DNA of 64,000 nucleotides, taken from positions 62,001-126,000 of the forward strand of contig JAETQD010000001.1 in the NCBI GenBank assembly GCA_021770825.1, read 5' to 3'. Source of the stretch: Clostridium sp. (lineage in GTDB: Bacteria > Bacillota > Clostridia > Lachnospirales > Lachnospiraceae). The notes beneath the pieces are model-generated. The model saw nothing but the letters and a program-made list of their open reading frames with translations, was not told where the DNA came from and made no database searches. Both the position numbers and the translations under genes were made by a program. Shown piece by piece: positions 41,910-53,765 of this stretch (positions within the stretch are counted from its first letter, which is position 1; each line of letters starts with the position of its first letter).

Positions 41910-44144
41910 TTAAAGTCTTACCTTGCTTCCCTTACCGTCCCGTTTTGCAGCCTTTAACCTGTTCAAATGGACCTCTTTTCCTTTATAGGTAATGACTGGC
42001 TCCCGGTCCGGGAAGTACACATGTTCAATGCTGTCTTTTGTTTCCAGCTTCATTCCCCGCACGCCGCGGCTGTTTTTCTTAAGGAGGGGAATCTCTTCCA
42101 TGGAGAATTTGAGGAACATGCCGCCCTTACTCTGAAGCACCACCTCTGTCTCGCCGTCCACGGAGCATACCGCCTCCAGGATATCTCCCTCCGAAAGCTT
42201 TGTGGCCGCCACCATCCGGTTGGCCGTCAGGAATTCCTCTCCCGGCACCACCTTGATTAAAGCCTCGGCAGTCACAAACAAAAATTTCTTTCCAGGGAGA
42301 CCGGACGCCGGCATGCCCAACAAAATCCGTTCTTTGGTTCCGTCAAATTTACTGATATTTTCAATGGGAATTCCCTTATCCTTTACCTTTAAGGAAGGCA
42401 TATCCGATACCTTCACCTGGTACATGGCGCCGGAATCCGTAAAGAAGCAGAGCTTGTCGTCGGTCATCACCGGAATCACATGGACATTCTCTGTTTGGAT
42501 GGTCTCCTGGTTTCTCTCGTAAATTGTTTTATCCAGGGTCTTCAGATAACCAAACCGGTCCATGACGAAGACCACCTCTTTAGCCGCTTCCTTTACTTCC
42601 TCATAAACGATTTCCTCTCCGTCCTCGATGAGGGTTCTCCGCTCCACGGCAAACTCTGCCTTGATGGCATCCAGGTCTTCTTTTATGACCGTATCCATGT
42701 TTTTCTGGTTGGACAGGATATGGCGGTATTCCCGGATTTTCTTTAAGGTTTCCTTGTAGGCTTTCTGGAGCGCCATGATTTCAAGGCCGATTAACTTATA
42801 GAGCCGCATTTCCAGAATTGCCGTGGCCTGGCGTTCTGTAAAGTGAAGGCCCTGGGCCTCTTTTTCAAAGCCCGGAGTCCTGAATTTAATATGGGAGGTG
42901 TCGCCGGTCATCAGGCATTCCTTGGCGTCCTTCATGCTCTTGGAACCGCGGAGCACTGCAATGATCAGATCAATCACGTCGCAGGCCTCGATTAAGCCCT
43001 CCTGTACCTCTTTCTTTTCCAGCTCCTTTGCCAAAAGCACGTTGTACTTTCTGGTCATGTTTTTGTACTGGAATTCCAGGAAGGTATTTAAGATCTGCTT
43101 TAAGTTCATGGTTTCCGGCCGTCCGTCGTCGATGGCCAGCATGTTGACGCCGTAGGTATCCTCAAGCTTTGTTTTCTTATATAAAATATTTTTGATTTTG
43201 CTTACATCCGCATCCTTTTTAAGCTCCAGCACAATACGGATTCCCTCTTTGCTGGACTGGTTGGAAATATCCACCACATCCGGCAGTTTCCGGCTTTCCA
43301 CCAGTTCTGCCACATCCGAAAGGAATTTATTGATTCCCGCTCCGATCATGGTGTAGGGAATCTCCGTAATCACAAGCTTATCCCGGTCTGCCTTTCTTCT
43401 TCCAAGCTCCACCTCGATTTTTCCCCGGAGCTTGATCTTCCCGGCTCCTGTCTCGTAAATGGATAAGAGCTCCTTTTTATTGGCGATGATTCCGCCTGTG
43501 GGGAAGTCCGGCCCGGGCATATACTCCATCAGGTCCTGCACCGTAAGAAGACGGTTGTCGATATAGGCCTTTACCGTGTCAATGACCTCTCCTAAATTAT
43601 GGGGAGGGATGCTGGTGCTCATGCCCACGGCGATTCCCTCGGCCCCGTTGATCAAAAGGTTGGGAACCCGCACCGGGAGCACCTCCGGCTCTTTTTCCGT
43701 CTCATCATAGTTGGAAACGAAATCCACAGTTTTATCCAGGTCCTTTAAATAGACCTCCTCCGCAAACTTCTTAAGCCTTGCCTCGGTGTAACGCATGGCG
43801 GCGGCCCCATCTCCCTCGATGGAGCCGAAATTTCCATGGCCGTCCACAAGGGCCATGCCCTTTTTGAAATCCTGGGACATGACCACCAAAGTCTCATAAA
43901 TGGAGCTGTCGCCGTGGGGATGGTATTTACCCATGGTATCACCCACGATACGGGCCGATTTTCTGTGGGGCTTATCGTGGTCTAAGTGCAGCTCGCTCAT
44001 ATCATAAAGCACGCGTCTCTGTACCGGCTTTAAGCCGTCCCTGGCATCGGGAATGGCTCTGGCGGTGATAACGCTCATGGAATAGTCCAGATAGCTTTTC
44101 TGCATTTCCTCGGAATATTCCGTTCTCAGTATTTTCTCTGCCAT
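41910..44144 (-). CDS. parC: Type IIA topoisomerase subunit A, ParC-type
   Basis: 744 residues from ATG at 44144, which follows AAGGAGAATC. Catalytic Tyr119 is in [10 protein letters not shown]. The quinolone region [13 protein letters not shown] carries Ser80 and Glu84, the same numbers and residues as wild-type E. coli ParC. No GyrA box (QRRGGKG) is visible; the C-terminal domain has [13 protein letters not shown] instead. Topoisomerase IV is therefore more likely than gyrase, but in clostridia this second pair is often simply named GyrA/GyrB-like. Translated 16 bases after parE. Confidence 0.88.
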   Translation of the reverse strand: MAEKILRTEYSEEMQKSYLDYSMSVITARAIPDARDGLKPVQRRVLYDMSELHLDHDKPHRKSARIVGDTMGKYHPHGDSSIYETLVVMSQDFKKGMALVDGHGNFGSIEGDGAAAMRYTEARLKKFAEEVYLKDLDKTVDFVSNYDETEKEPEVLPVRVPNLLINGAEGIAVGMSTSIPPHNLGEVIDTVKAYIDNRLLTVQDLMEYMPGPDFPTGGIIANKKELLSIYETGAGKIKLRGKIEVELGRRKADRDKLVITEIPYTMIGAGINKFLSDVAELVESRKLPDVVDISNQSSKEGIRIVLELKKDADVSKIKNILYKKTKLEDTYGVNMLAIDDGRPETMNLKQILNTFLEFQYKNMTRKYNVLLAKELEKKEVQEGLIEACDVIDLIIAVLRGSKSMKDAKECLMTGDTSHIKFRTPGFEKEAQGLHFTERQATAILEMRLYKLIGLEIMALQKAYKETLKKIREYRHILSNQKNMDTVIKEDLDAIKAEFAVERRTLIEDGEEIVYEEVKEAAKEVVFVMDRFGYLKTLDKTIYERNQETIQTENVHVIPVMTDDKLCFFTDSGAMYQVKVSDMPSLKVKDKGIPIENISKFDGTKERILLGMPASGLPGKKFLFVTAEALIKVVPGEEFLTANRMVAATKLSEGDILEAVCSVDGETEVVLQSKGGMFLKFSMEEIPLLKKNSRGVRGMKLETKDSIEHVYFPDREPVITYKGKEVHLNRLKAAKRDGKGSKVRL

Positions 44145-44160
44145 TGGTTGATTCTCCTTA

Positions 44161-46095
<1,935 letters not shown>

Positions 46096-46112
46096 CTAGT
46101 ATAGTCCAAACC

Positions 46113-46142
46113 ATTATACACTGGGTGGCAGGAATTTTGCAA
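46113..46142 (-). promoter_or_regulatory. Promoter of parE-parC
   Basis: Minus strand: TTGCAA (46142-46137), 18 bases, TATAAT (46118-46113). Confidence 0.55.
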
Positions 46143-46169
46143 GGTTTTTAGGGATTTCGCAATCGGCGG

Positions 46170-46197
46170 TTGATTTTTTCTCTATTTCTGATATAGT
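46170..46197 (+). promoter_or_regulatory. Promoter of the second chromate-type transporter pair
   Basis: Plus strand: TTGATT (46170-46175), 16 bases, TATAGT (46192-46197), 40 bases before the start. Confidence 0.55.
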
Positions 46198-46237
46198 AAT
46201 ACATAGTTTTAACCCAATGAAGCAAAGGAGAGATATT

Positions 46238-46780
46238 ATGAACAAACTTCTTGACCTCTTCTTCACCTTCGCCAGAATCGGCGGCCTGACCTTTGGCGGC
46301 GGCTATGCCATGCTCCCGATTCTCCAACGGGAAGTCGTGGATAAACGCGGCTGGGCGACAGAAGAAGAACTGATGGACTACTACGCCATCGGACAGTGCA
46401 CTCCCGGTGTCATCGCAGTCAACACGGCCACCTTCATAGGCCAGAAGACCAGCGGCATCATCGGCGGCATCGTTGCTACCCTGGGAGTTGTTTTTCCGTC
46501 CCTGGTTATCATAAGCGTCATTGCCGCCTTCATTCAGAACTTTGCCGATCTGGCCATTGTACAGAACGCCTTCGCAGGAATCCGTGTCTGTGTCTGTGTT
46601 CTGATTTTCAATGCGGTCACCAAGCTCTGGAAAAAATCCGTGGTGGATAAGCCTACTCTTTTCATTTTCCTGGTGATTTTTATCGGCTCCGCCCTGACGG
46701 ATTTGTCCCCCATTGTCTTTGTCATTTTGGCAGCCATTGCGGGCATTGTTCTTAAGAATAAGGAGGTACAGGCAAAATGA
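46238..46780 (+). CDS. Chromate-type transporter, first half-protein (second pair)
   Basis: 180 residues from ATG at 46238, after AAAGGAG. CHR family with FGGGYAMLPILQREVV and CTPGVIAVNTATFIG. It overlaps the second half by 4 bases (ATGA). Together they form a two-protein transporter, like the pair at 2.4-3.5 kb but clearly a different paralogue. Confidence 0.88.
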   Translation: MNKLLDLFFTFARIGGLTFGGGYAMLPILQREVVDKRGWATEEELMDYYAIGQCTPGVIAVNTATFIGQKTSGIIGGIVATLGVVFPSLVIISVIAAFIQNFADLAIVQNAFAGIRVCVCVLIFNAVTKLWKKSVVDKPTLFIFLVIFIGSALTDLSPIVFVILAAIAGIVLKNKEVQAK

Positions 46781-47364
46781 TGGTCTATCTCCAGTTATTT
46801 TATGAATTTTTCAAGGCCGGGCTTTTTGCCATCGGCGGCGGAATGGCTACACTGCCGTTCCTTTACGATATTTCCGATAAGACCGGATGGTACACCTACG
46901 GACAGCTTGCAGACATGGTGGCCATCTCCGAGTCCACTCCCGGCCCCATCGGCGTCAATATGGCCACCTATGTGGGCTTTACAACCGCCGGAGTTCCCGG
47001 CGCTGCCATTGCCACCATCGGCCTCATCACGCCGTCCGTCATTATCATTCTGATCATCGCAGGCTTTTTAAAGGCCTTTAAGGATAACCAGTATGTGCAG
47101 CGCGCCTTTTACGGACTGCGCCCCGCCTCCACAGGCCTCATTGCTGCTGCAGGACTTTCCGTCTTCATTCTGGTTTTATATCAGAAAGATGCCTATGCAT
47201 CCAGCGGGAATCCCATGGACCTGGTGAGTCTTCCCAATGTGGTTTTGCTTCTGCTCCTCTACTATTTCACAGCCAGATGCAAAAAAACCAAGGGTCTGCA
47301 CCCGGTTGCATTCATCGCCGCATCGGCTGTCATTGGAATTGTATTCCGCTTTGCAGGTGTATAG
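46777..47364 (+). CDS. Chromate-type transporter, second half-protein (second pair)
   Basis: 195 residues. Begins FKAGLFAIGGGMATLPFLYDI with STPGPIGVNMATYVG. Hydrophobic segments follow. The GGG motif is IGGGMATLPF rather than FGGGY. It ends before the terminator at 47398-47433. Substrate unknown. Confidence 0.87.
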   Translation: MMVYLQLFYEFFKAGLFAIGGGMATLPFLYDISDKTGWYTYGQLADMVAISESTPGPIGVNMATYVGFTTAGVPGAAIATIGLITPSVIIILIIAGFLKAFKDNQYVQRAFYGLRPASTGLIAAAGLSVFILVLYQKDAYASSGNPMDLVSLPNVVLLLLLYYFTARCKKTKGLHPVAFIAASAVIGIVFRFAGV

Positions 47365-47397
47365 TAAGATTGCGCCCTGGCGTATTCCCGTGTAACC

Positions 47398-47433
47398 TAA
47401 AAAGAGTTCCGCACATCGCGGAACTCTTTTTTT
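47398..47433. terminator. Bidirectional intrinsic terminator
   Basis: 12-bp stem AAAGAGTTCCGC / GCGGAACTCTTT, loop of 5, T-run on the plus strand and TTTTTAGG on the minus. Serves the transporter pair and the convergent lipoprotein gene, whose stop it touches. Confidence 0.85.
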
Positions 47434-48385
47434 ATGAAATCGTACTCCCTTCTTCGGTCAGATTCAGAAGGTCACTGATGATGGTACTGTCCACTTCGGA
47501 GATCATCTGGGAGCCCTCAAGCTGCACATAGCGCCGTTCTCCGCCTGCATCTGCAAAGGTTCCCACATAGATGGTGATGGATTGGGCTTCACCGTCCACA
47601 AGAAACTCTGCATTTAACTCCAGTCTCAGCTCCTCGGAAATCTCAGCGGAATTTAACTCCTGGGCTGTGGCATGGAAGGAGGAGTAGATGGTGGGTTTAA
47701 GCTTACTTAAGCCGTTTGCAATCCTGGTCATGGCCTCTGTATCGGAGGACTTGTAGGTTACGGTTCCGTCGGCCTTCTTAACAATGGCCTTCTGCATATC
47801 GGAGGCAGCCACCGTAAGGTCTAAGCTGTCGCGGACCACCAGGGGATCATACTCAAAATCCATGGATTCCACGGTTTCTTTTTTGATGGTGTAGACATTT
47901 CTTTCATCCAGAGTCACGTAGTAGTTTCCATCGGCATCCTGGTTTCCAACGGCAATGTTTGCCTCCCCCTTCTCACTGTCTGTGATATAAAGGGTATAGG
48001 ACGGACTGTCGAATCCGTAGGCATTTAAATCACCGGGATTTTCCACCTTTGAAACTGCCCGAAGCTTAAGGAAATTGTCAGCCATGGCCTGGAATTTTTC
48101 CTGGTTGATGGGAACACTTGAGTCAGTCATATCCATCCAGACGCCGTCCTTCATTTTAAATACCATATCCGCATTGCGGCTGCTGTAACAGTATTCTATG
48201 GGACTTTCCATATTTAAGAGCTCAATCTCTGCCCCCGTAGTATCCGGTTCCACCACCGGGTCTCTAAGCTCTGTGTAGGCTGCCTTGGGAGCGGTTGAGG
48301 GGGCATCCTTTGAGGAGCACCCGATGGCTGCCAGGGAAACGGCTGCCACCACAGCAGCCAGACAAATTTTCTTATACTTTCTCAT
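47432..48385 (-). CDS. DUF4340-type lipoprotein
   Basis: 318 residues from ATG at 48385, after AAGGAAG. Signal with lipobox AIGC (Cys23). The rest is beta-rich and matches the DUF4340 domain, which is often found as GldG-associated or next to ABC transporter genes of the Gld type; none is beside it here. Exported, function unknown. An upstream ATG (48502) is rejected because it would add 39 residues ahead of the signal peptide. Confidence 0.78.
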   Translation of the reverse strand: MRKYKKICLAAVVAAVSLAAIGCSSKDAPSTAPKAAYTELRDPVVEPDTTGAEIELLNMESPIEYCYSSRNADMVFKMKDGVWMDMTDSSVPINQEKFQAMADNFLKLRAVSKVENPGDLNAYGFDSPSYTLYITDSEKGEANIAVGNQDADGNYYVTLDERNVYTIKKETVESMDFEYDPLVVRDSLDLTVAASDMQKAIVKKADGTVTYKSSDTEAMTRIANGLSKLKPTIYSSFHATAQELNSAEISEELRLELNAEFLVDGEAQSITIYVGTFADAGGERRYVQLEGSQMISEVDSTIISDLLNLTEEGSTIS

Positions 48386-48521
48386 ATAAATCTTCCTTCC
48401 GTAATTTCTTCCCATGTATCTTATCACTTCTTTGTGTTTTTTCTGTGAAACATGGAGAGCCGTTTTCCTGCAAATGATACCATAGGCACCAGAAAAATGC
48501 AAGAGCCGCCAAAATTTCCTC

Positions 48522-49067
48522 CTAAATATCCCGCATTCCCAGGAATTTCACGTTCCCGGACGCCCTGGGGCCAAAAATTGTGTCATACAAATCCCAATAT
48601 TCTTCAAAGGAAATTTCTGTCCGGTTGCTTAACATTTCCATATCCACTCCAAACAGACACACTGTAAAGGGCAGATCTGTCATACCGTTTTTATGGTAAA
48701 AATGTTTCCTCTTCACCCGCATTTCATGGTCAGGAACCTCTGCTTCGGTGCTCTCGATTTCAATGACCATCCGCATTCCTTTATAATGTGCATCCAGGGC
48801 CCGTATCATATGAGAGCCGATGCCGTTTCCACGGCGTTCTCCAGCAATGGCAAAATAGTCCAGAAGAACCAGATCTCCTTTCTTTGCCATTATGGCCAGT
48901 CCGGCAAACTGTCCGTCCTCCTCAAGATACAGGATATCAACACTTCCCTCTTTCTGCTTTTCCAAAATCACCGGAAAGGGTTTTTTCTCACTGGCAGGGA
49001 AGGCGCTGTCATATAATTCAAAAATTTCCTTAAGCTCCCTCTCCTCTGTCGCTTGTCTGATTTCCAT
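48522..49067 (-). CDS. GNAT-family acetyltransferase
   Basis: 181 residues. Acetyl-CoA motif GERRGNGIGSHMIRAL is at the expected middle position, followed by a C-terminal extension (about 140-181). Substrate unknown. Weak AAGGCAAAG before the ATG. Stands alone between terminators. Confidence 0.83.
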   Translation of the reverse strand: MEIRQATEERELKEIFELYDSAFPASEKKPFPVILEKQKEGSVDILYLEEDGQFAGLAIMAKKGDLVLLDYFAIAGERRGNGIGSHMIRALDAHYKGMRMVIEIESTEAEVPDHEMRVKRKHFYHKNGMTDLPFTVCLFGVDMEMLSNRTEISFEEYWDLYDTIFGPRASGNVKFLGMRDI

Positions 49068-49105
49068 TTCGCTTTGCCTTTCTGTTACAAATTTGTTATC
49101 AACAT

Positions 49106-49134
49106 AAAACAGGCTCTTGCAGGGAGCCTGTTTT
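49106..49134. terminator. Intrinsic terminator
   Basis: Stem AAAACAGGCTC / GAGCCTGTTTT (11 bp) with a 7-base loop, 13 bases after the gene at 49148-50122. Confidence 0.8.
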
Positions 49135-49147
49135 CTTAAAAGCTGTT

Positions 49148-50122
49148 TTATGGGAAAACCGGAACCAGTCTTCCGGACCCGCAGCTTTTACTGGAATGTG
49201 TTCCATCCGTGCAGAAATCGCTGACGGATTCATAGGGTGTGTAGAACCTGAGTCCGTCCCTGGCGGTGAGACAGAAATATACCAGATACTGCATACTGTC
49301 GTTCCGGTCTGCATACTGGCTTAAATCGGCATAGTACCCAATCTGATCCTTGCTGCTTACCTTCATTTTCACAGCCTCAATCCTGTCTCCGGCTTCCTCC
49401 GTAAAAAGGCTCTCCCCTTCTGATTCATCCACTTCCACTGCTGCGGAAGACGCGGCAGTTTCCGCAGACTGGCCGTCAAAATTCTGTTTGTTTCCCGTAT
49501 TCTGCACCACGAATTCTGCCTTTTCCACCTGGTCCGGGTCAAAGGGCAGCCCATAGTCTCCCGGGGAAATCCAGATGGTATATCCCCACTTCTCTTTATT
49601 TGCATCTTCCCATGTACTGTACACCTGTGCCTCAAACATGTTTCCAGTATACTGTTCCCCAAGGGTTTCCTGGCGGGTTTTCCCCTCCGATTTTATAAGA
49701 ATCACCGGGCGGATGGTTTCTGCCATTTCCACAGGAATCTGTACACGGCCGTCCCGGTCCATCTCTTCCTCGTAAACCTGATCGCCCGCATAAATCCGGG
49801 CATACAGGGTTTCCGTTTCCGAAATCTCCTTGGGAACCGCCTTTATGGTCACAAGAATTTTATCTCCCTGAAGTTTGTAATCCAGGGAAGAATCGGAAAG
49901 CAGACTCTGTTCCTTTTTCTGTGACTCCTCCAGGGCTTCCAGACGGCTTCTCATTTCATAGCTTATGGTATCCATCCGGCTTTGGAGGTTATTTTCCATT
50001 CCGGAAAGCTTTGATCTTACATCCCCCAGCTCTTTCGTCACCTTCATAAGCAGGACCACATTTACTGTCAGGATGAAAATCAGCAGGATGATACCCATAG
50101 ACTTCCATTTTTCCTTACTCAT
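49148..50122 (-). CDS. Membrane-anchored protein with coiled coil, unknown function
   Basis: 325 residues from ATG at 50122, after GGGGAGGAG. One membrane segment (about 7-27, MGIILLIFILTVNVVLLMKV) is followed by a coiled coil (about 30-70, KLSGMENNLQSRMDTISYEMRSRLEALEES) and a beta-rich outer domain with a long acidic stretch (EVDESEGESL). I do not recognise the family. It overlaps by 8 bases the small membrane gene upstream, so the two are coupled and may form a complex. Confidence 0.8.
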   Translation of the reverse strand: MSKEKWKSMGIILLIFILTVNVVLLMKVTKELGDVRSKLSGMENNLQSRMDTISYEMRSRLEALEESQKKEQSLLSDSSLDYKLQGDKILVTIKAVPKEISETETLYARIYAGDQVYEEEMDRDGRVQIPVEMAETIRPVILIKSEGKTRQETLGEQYTGNMFEAQVYSTWEDANKEKWGYTIWISPGDYGLPFDPDQVEKAEFVVQNTGNKQNFDGQSAETAASSAAVEVDESEGESLFTEEAGDRIEAVKMKVSSKDQIGYYADLSQYADRNDSMQYLVYFCLTARDGLRFYTPYESVSDFCTDGTHSSKSCGSGRLVPVFP

Positions 50123-50279
50123 CCAGCTCCTCCCCTGTTTCACGGATTAAAAAACACCCGCAGGCGGCCAGGCCAAAGCCCACCAGACCGCAGGAATATG
50201 TTATCAATGGGTTTGATGACATGGACATCCCCAATAAAATGACTCCAATTCCCAGGACTTCCAGCTTAACTCCCTTCAT
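50115..50279 (-). CDS. Small two-segment membrane protein
   Basis: 54 residues from ATG at 50279, after GGGAGGG. Two hydrophobic stretches (VLGIGVILLGMSM and SCGLVGFGLAACGCFLI). Its stop overlaps the start of the coiled-coil protein gene by 8 bases. No known family; a partner of that protein is likely. Confidence 0.68.
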   Translation of the reverse strand: MKGVKLEVLGIGVILLGMSMSSNPLITYSCGLVGFGLAACGCFLIRETGEELDE

Positions 50280-50370
50280 AGATATCCCTCCCATCTTTAT
50301 TTGTCTATATAATATCATAAAGATGCAGACATCTAAAGGGAGAAAGTCTGAATATTTCTTACATTTCTTT

Positions 50371-52584
50371 TTACTTTTCCAGCTTTAACCCGGCTAATGC
50401 CATGGCAAAGGCATTATTTACAGGCTCTTCGGCCTCTTTTTTCTGTTTATTTAAATACCGGGCCACATCCTTTTTGGAGACTCCGGCTCCTTCCTTCTTT
50501 CTCCGCTCCTGGAAAGCCGACAGCTTTTCCTTATGGCCGCACTGGCACACAAAGATCTGGCCTTCGCCCTTTCCGCGAAGCTCCATCCTTTTGTGGCACA
50601 CCGGACATCTGGCATTGGAGGTCCTGGCAACGGTCTCCCGGTAGCCGCACTCCCTGTCCTGGCACACCAGCATTTCGCTGTTTTTCCCTTTCACCAAAAG
50701 AAGGGCCTTGCCGCAGTTGGGGCATTTTTTGCTGGTCAGGTTGTCATGGCGGAATTTTCCCTCTCCGGTTTTAATCTGCCCGGTCAGCTCCTCGGAATAG
50801 CTGCGGATTTCTTTCATAAACTGGTCCCGCTTTAAGGAACCCCTGGAGATTTTAGAAAGCTTCATCTCCCAGTCGGCAGTAAGCTCCGGCTTTTTTAAGT
50901 CCTCGGGCACCAGCTCCAAAAGCTGCCTTGCCTTGGAGGTTAAATAAATCTCCTTCCCCTTCTTTTCCAAAAGAAAGCTTCCGAAAAGCTTTTCGATAAT
51001 ATCGGCTCTGGTGGCAACCGTTCCAAGGCCTCCGGTCTCTCCCAGGGTCTTTGCCATGGCCTTATCATCGGATTCCATATAGGCCACGGGATTTTCCATG
51101 GCCGATAACAGCGTGGCCTCCGTAAACCGGGCCGGTGGCTTGGTTTTTCCCTCTGTCAATGTGAAGGTGAGCCCTTTCAGTTCATCCCCTGTTTTCAGGT
51201 CCGGAAGCTTCTGCTCTCCGGAGCCCTCGTCGGTCCCATCGTCCTCCTCATGATCGGAAAATCCGTTTGTTTCCTGTGCCTCATAGACTGCCTTCCATCC
51301 GGGATTTTTCACGATATTTCCGCTGGCGGCAAATGTATGACCTCCCGCGGTCACCGTCAAAGTGGTCTGCTCATACTCATAGGGCGGGTATAACACTGCC
51401 AGGAATCTTCTGACCACCAGATCATAAATCCGCCGTTCGTCAATGGTCATATGGCTCAAATCCACAAACTGCTCTGTGGGGATGATGGCATGGTGGTCGG
51501 ATACCTTTTTATCATCCACAAAAAACGGCTTCGGCGGAATCGGCTGGTTTATGAGCTTTCCGGCCAGGGCGCGGTAGGGGCCCACGGAACATGCCTTTAA
51601 CCGCTCCTTTATGGTGGGAACGATATCAGAGCTTAAATACCGGGAATCGGTCCGCGGATAAGTGAGAACCTTGTGGGTTTCGTAAAGCCTCTGCATGATA
51701 TTCAAGGTTTCCTTGGCTGAATAGTCAAACCGTCTGCTGGCCTCTCTCTGAAGCTCCGTAAGATCATATAGCAGGGGCGCCATGGTCTTTTTGGGTGTGC
51801 GCTTCACCTGGCTTACCACAGCCGTTTTTCCTGCCGCCTCTTTTAAAATGGCTTCCATCCGGTCCTTATGAAAGGAGCTCTGGATGCCGCCTTTTTCGTC
51901 CCTTAAGGTTAAGGTCAGGGAATCCTTTTTGGCACGGATTCCATAGTAGGACTTGGGCACAAACTGTCTGATCTGCTCCTCCCTCTTTGCAATCATGGCC
52001 AGTGTCGGTGTCTGGACACGGCCGCAGGAAAGCTGTGCGTTGTATTTGCAGGTCAGCGCTCTGGTGGCGTTGATTCCCACCATCCAGTCCGCCTCGGCGC
52101 GGCACATGGCTGCATCATAAAGGGACTCATATTCCTTTCCGTCTTTTAAATTGGCAAAGCCCTCACGGATGGCTTTATCGGTCACGGAAGAAATCCAGAG
52201 TCTCTTTAAGGGCTTTTTCGCCCCGGCCTTTTTTAAAATCAGCCTGGCCACCAGCTCGCCCTCCCGCCCGGCGTCGGTTGCAATGATGATACATCCCACA
52301 TCGTTCCGGTGAATCTGGGTTTTTACGGCCTGGTACTGCCTGGCAGTCTGCTTGATGACCTCCAGCCGGAAGGTGTCCGGCAGCATCGGCAGGTCCTCCA
52401 TCTTCCATTCCTTATACTTTTTATCATAGTCCTCCGGGTCTGCCAGGGTCACCAGATGGCCCAGTCCCCATGTGACAATGTAATGATCGCCTTCTATGGT
52501 TCCGTTTCCGTTTTTGCTGCATTTTAACACCCTGGCAATGTCTCTGGCCACCGAGGGCTTTTCTGCAATGACAAGTGATTTCAA
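50371..52584 (-). CDS. topB: DNA topoisomerase III with zinc-ribbon tail (TTG start)
   Basis: About 737 residues starting LKSLVIAEKPSVARDIARVL at TTG 52584, which has AAAGGAG 7 bases upstream. Toprim ATDAGREGELVARL and catalytic Tyr in LTYPRTDSRYLS. The C-terminal region has two zinc-finger-like Cys sets (CPNCGKALL..CQDREC and CPVCHKRMEL..CQC) and a Lys/Glu tail. A longer reading from an upstream ATG would give 36 unrelated residues overlapping the HD gene. The second topoisomerase III of the window. Confidence 0.9.
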   Translation of the reverse strand: MKSLVIAEKPSVARDIARVLKCSKNGNGTIEGDHYIVTWGLGHLVTLADPEDYDKKYKEWKMEDLPMLPDTFRLEVIKQTARQYQAVKTQIHRNDVGCIIIATDAGREGELVARLILKKAGAKKPLKRLWISSVTDKAIREGFANLKDGKEYESLYDAAMCRAEADWMVGINATRALTCKYNAQLSCGRVQTPTLAMIAKREEQIRQFVPKSYYGIRAKKDSLTLTLRDEKGGIQSSFHKDRMEAILKEAAGKTAVVSQVKRTPKKTMAPLLYDLTELQREASRRFDYSAKETLNIMQRLYETHKVLTYPRTDSRYLSSDIVPTIKERLKACSVGPYRALAGKLINQPIPPKPFFVDDKKVSDHHAIIPTEQFVDLSHMTIDERRIYDLVVRRFLAVLYPPYEYEQTTLTVTAGGHTFAASGNIVKNPGWKAVYEAQETNGFSDHEEDDGTDEGSGEQKLPDLKTGDELKGLTFTLTEGKTKPPARFTEATLLSAMENPVAYMESDDKAMAKTLGETGGLGTVATRADIIEKLFGSFLLEKKGKEIYLTSKARQLLELVPEDLKKPELTADWEMKLSKISRGSLKRDQFMKEIRSYSEELTGQIKTGEGKFRHDNLTSKKCPNCGKALLLVKGKNSEMLVCQDRECGYRETVARTSNARCPVCHKRMELRGKGEGQIFVCQCGHKEKLSAFQERRKKEGAGVSKKDVARYLNKQKKEAEEPVNNAFAMALAGLKLEK

Positions 52585-52597
52585 TGATCTGTCTCCT

Positions 52598-53083
52598 TTA
52601 AAACATGGTCTTAAAAAGCTTCTTTCCGCCTTCTGTCTTAAACATCCGGTCATACACGCTCTGTTTCTCTTCCAGAGCTGCGTCCCCCTCAAACAGATTC
52701 ACTAAAAAATCTGCCTCCACCAGAATCTGGTAATCCAGCCCGTCGATGGATGTATAGGTGTGATGGTGACCAACCAGATAGGATACCCGTTCGGTCACAT
52801 CCTCGGGCCATCCAAGGGAGGACAAAAGCATCCTGGCCTCTCCCGGTCCTTCCATCTCCTGATATTTTCCCGTGTTTCTTCCGTATTTTTCCTCCGCTTT
52901 ATGGATACCGATATCGTGGACAATGGCGGCTGCCTCTAAAATTTCCTGGGTCTTTTCATCCAGGCCCTCCATAAGGCCAATGAGCCGGGCAAATTCATAT
53001 ACCTTTACAAAATGCTGGATTCGTTTGGCATCCGGCTTATCGTATTCCATCATGGCGATGAGAAGCTGGTCCATTTTATTCAT
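52598..53083 (-). CDS. HD-domain hydrolase
   Basis: 161 residues, HD-type phosphohydrolase fold: the metal motif AAIVHDIGIHKAE and the following EARMLL...VSYLVGHHHT. Such proteins often hydrolyse nucleotides or act on tRNA ends; nothing more specific. AGGGAGGAAA 11 bases before the start. It overlaps the HAD gene by 8 bases and sits 13 bases before topB. Confidence 0.83.
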   Translation of the reverse strand: MNKMDQLLIAMMEYDKPDAKRIQHFVKVYEFARLIGLMEGLDEKTQEILEAAAIVHDIGIHKAEEKYGRNTGKYQEMEGPGEARMLLSSLGWPEDVTERVSYLVGHHHTYTSIDGLDYQILVEADFLVNLFEGDAALEEKQSVYDRMFKTEGGKKLFKTMF

Positions 53084-53744
53084 GTTTTCTGTTTCCTCCC
53101 TCTATAATCTCCCTGATCTCCCACAAATCTATTGCAAGTCCCACAAAGGGGTATGGAGCCATTTCTTCTGCGGTTGTGGTTCCTGTGAGGACTCCCGCAA
53201 AAGGAATTCCCGCATCCATTGCCGTCCTGGCGTCAATGGTATTGTCCCCCACGTATAAAATTTTATCTTTTTCCAGGTTCCAGATCTTCTGAATCTTTAA
53301 AAGCCCCTCCGGATCCGGCTTCGGCGTCTTCACATCTTCCCCGCCCACAATTTCATCCACCAGTCCTGTGATCCGGAATTTTTCAAAAATCTGTGCAAGC
53401 CTGTAATGGTATTTGGTGGATACCACCCCAATTTTAAGGCCCTGTTCCTTTAAATATTTCAAAAGGGGAACGGTCCCGTCATAAAGGTCTGTGTGCTCCA
53501 CCATGACCTGATCGGCGGTCTCTTTAAAATAGGAAGCGAAAGCCGTTTCCTCCTCCTCATTCTCCCGTCCCGTAAGAGCCCGGTAAGCGGCGGCAAGGGA
53601 CATGCCGATGGTCCGTTTTATGGCTTCCTCCCCCATCTGTCCATGCCCCAGCTTCCTTAGGGCATTCTGAATACAGAGGATGATTCCCTCTGCCGAATCC
53701 CCAAGGGTATAATCGAAATCAAAAATCACTGCCTCATATGGCAT
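53076..53744 (-). CDS. HAD-family hydrolase (phosphoglycolate phosphatase-like)
   Basis: 222 residues. Motif I FDFDYTLGDS with nucleophile Asp, motif II VVSTKYH, and late VGDNTIDARTAMDAG. Similar to Gph/PgmB-type. Substrate uncertain. AGGAGGGACAGCAT before the ATG. Confidence 0.86.
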   Translation of the reverse strand: MPYEAVIFDFDYTLGDSAEGIILCIQNALRKLGHGQMGEEAIKRTIGMSLAAAYRALTGRENEEEETAFASYFKETADQVMVEHTDLYDGTVPLLKYLKEQGLKIGVVSTKYHYRLAQIFEKFRITGLVDEIVGGEDVKTPKPDPEGLLKIQKIWNLEKDKILYVGDNTIDARTAMDAGIPFAGVLTGTTTAEEMAPYPFVGLAIDLWEIREIIEGGNRKHE

Positions 53745-53765
53745 ATGCTGTCCCTCCAGCCTTTC

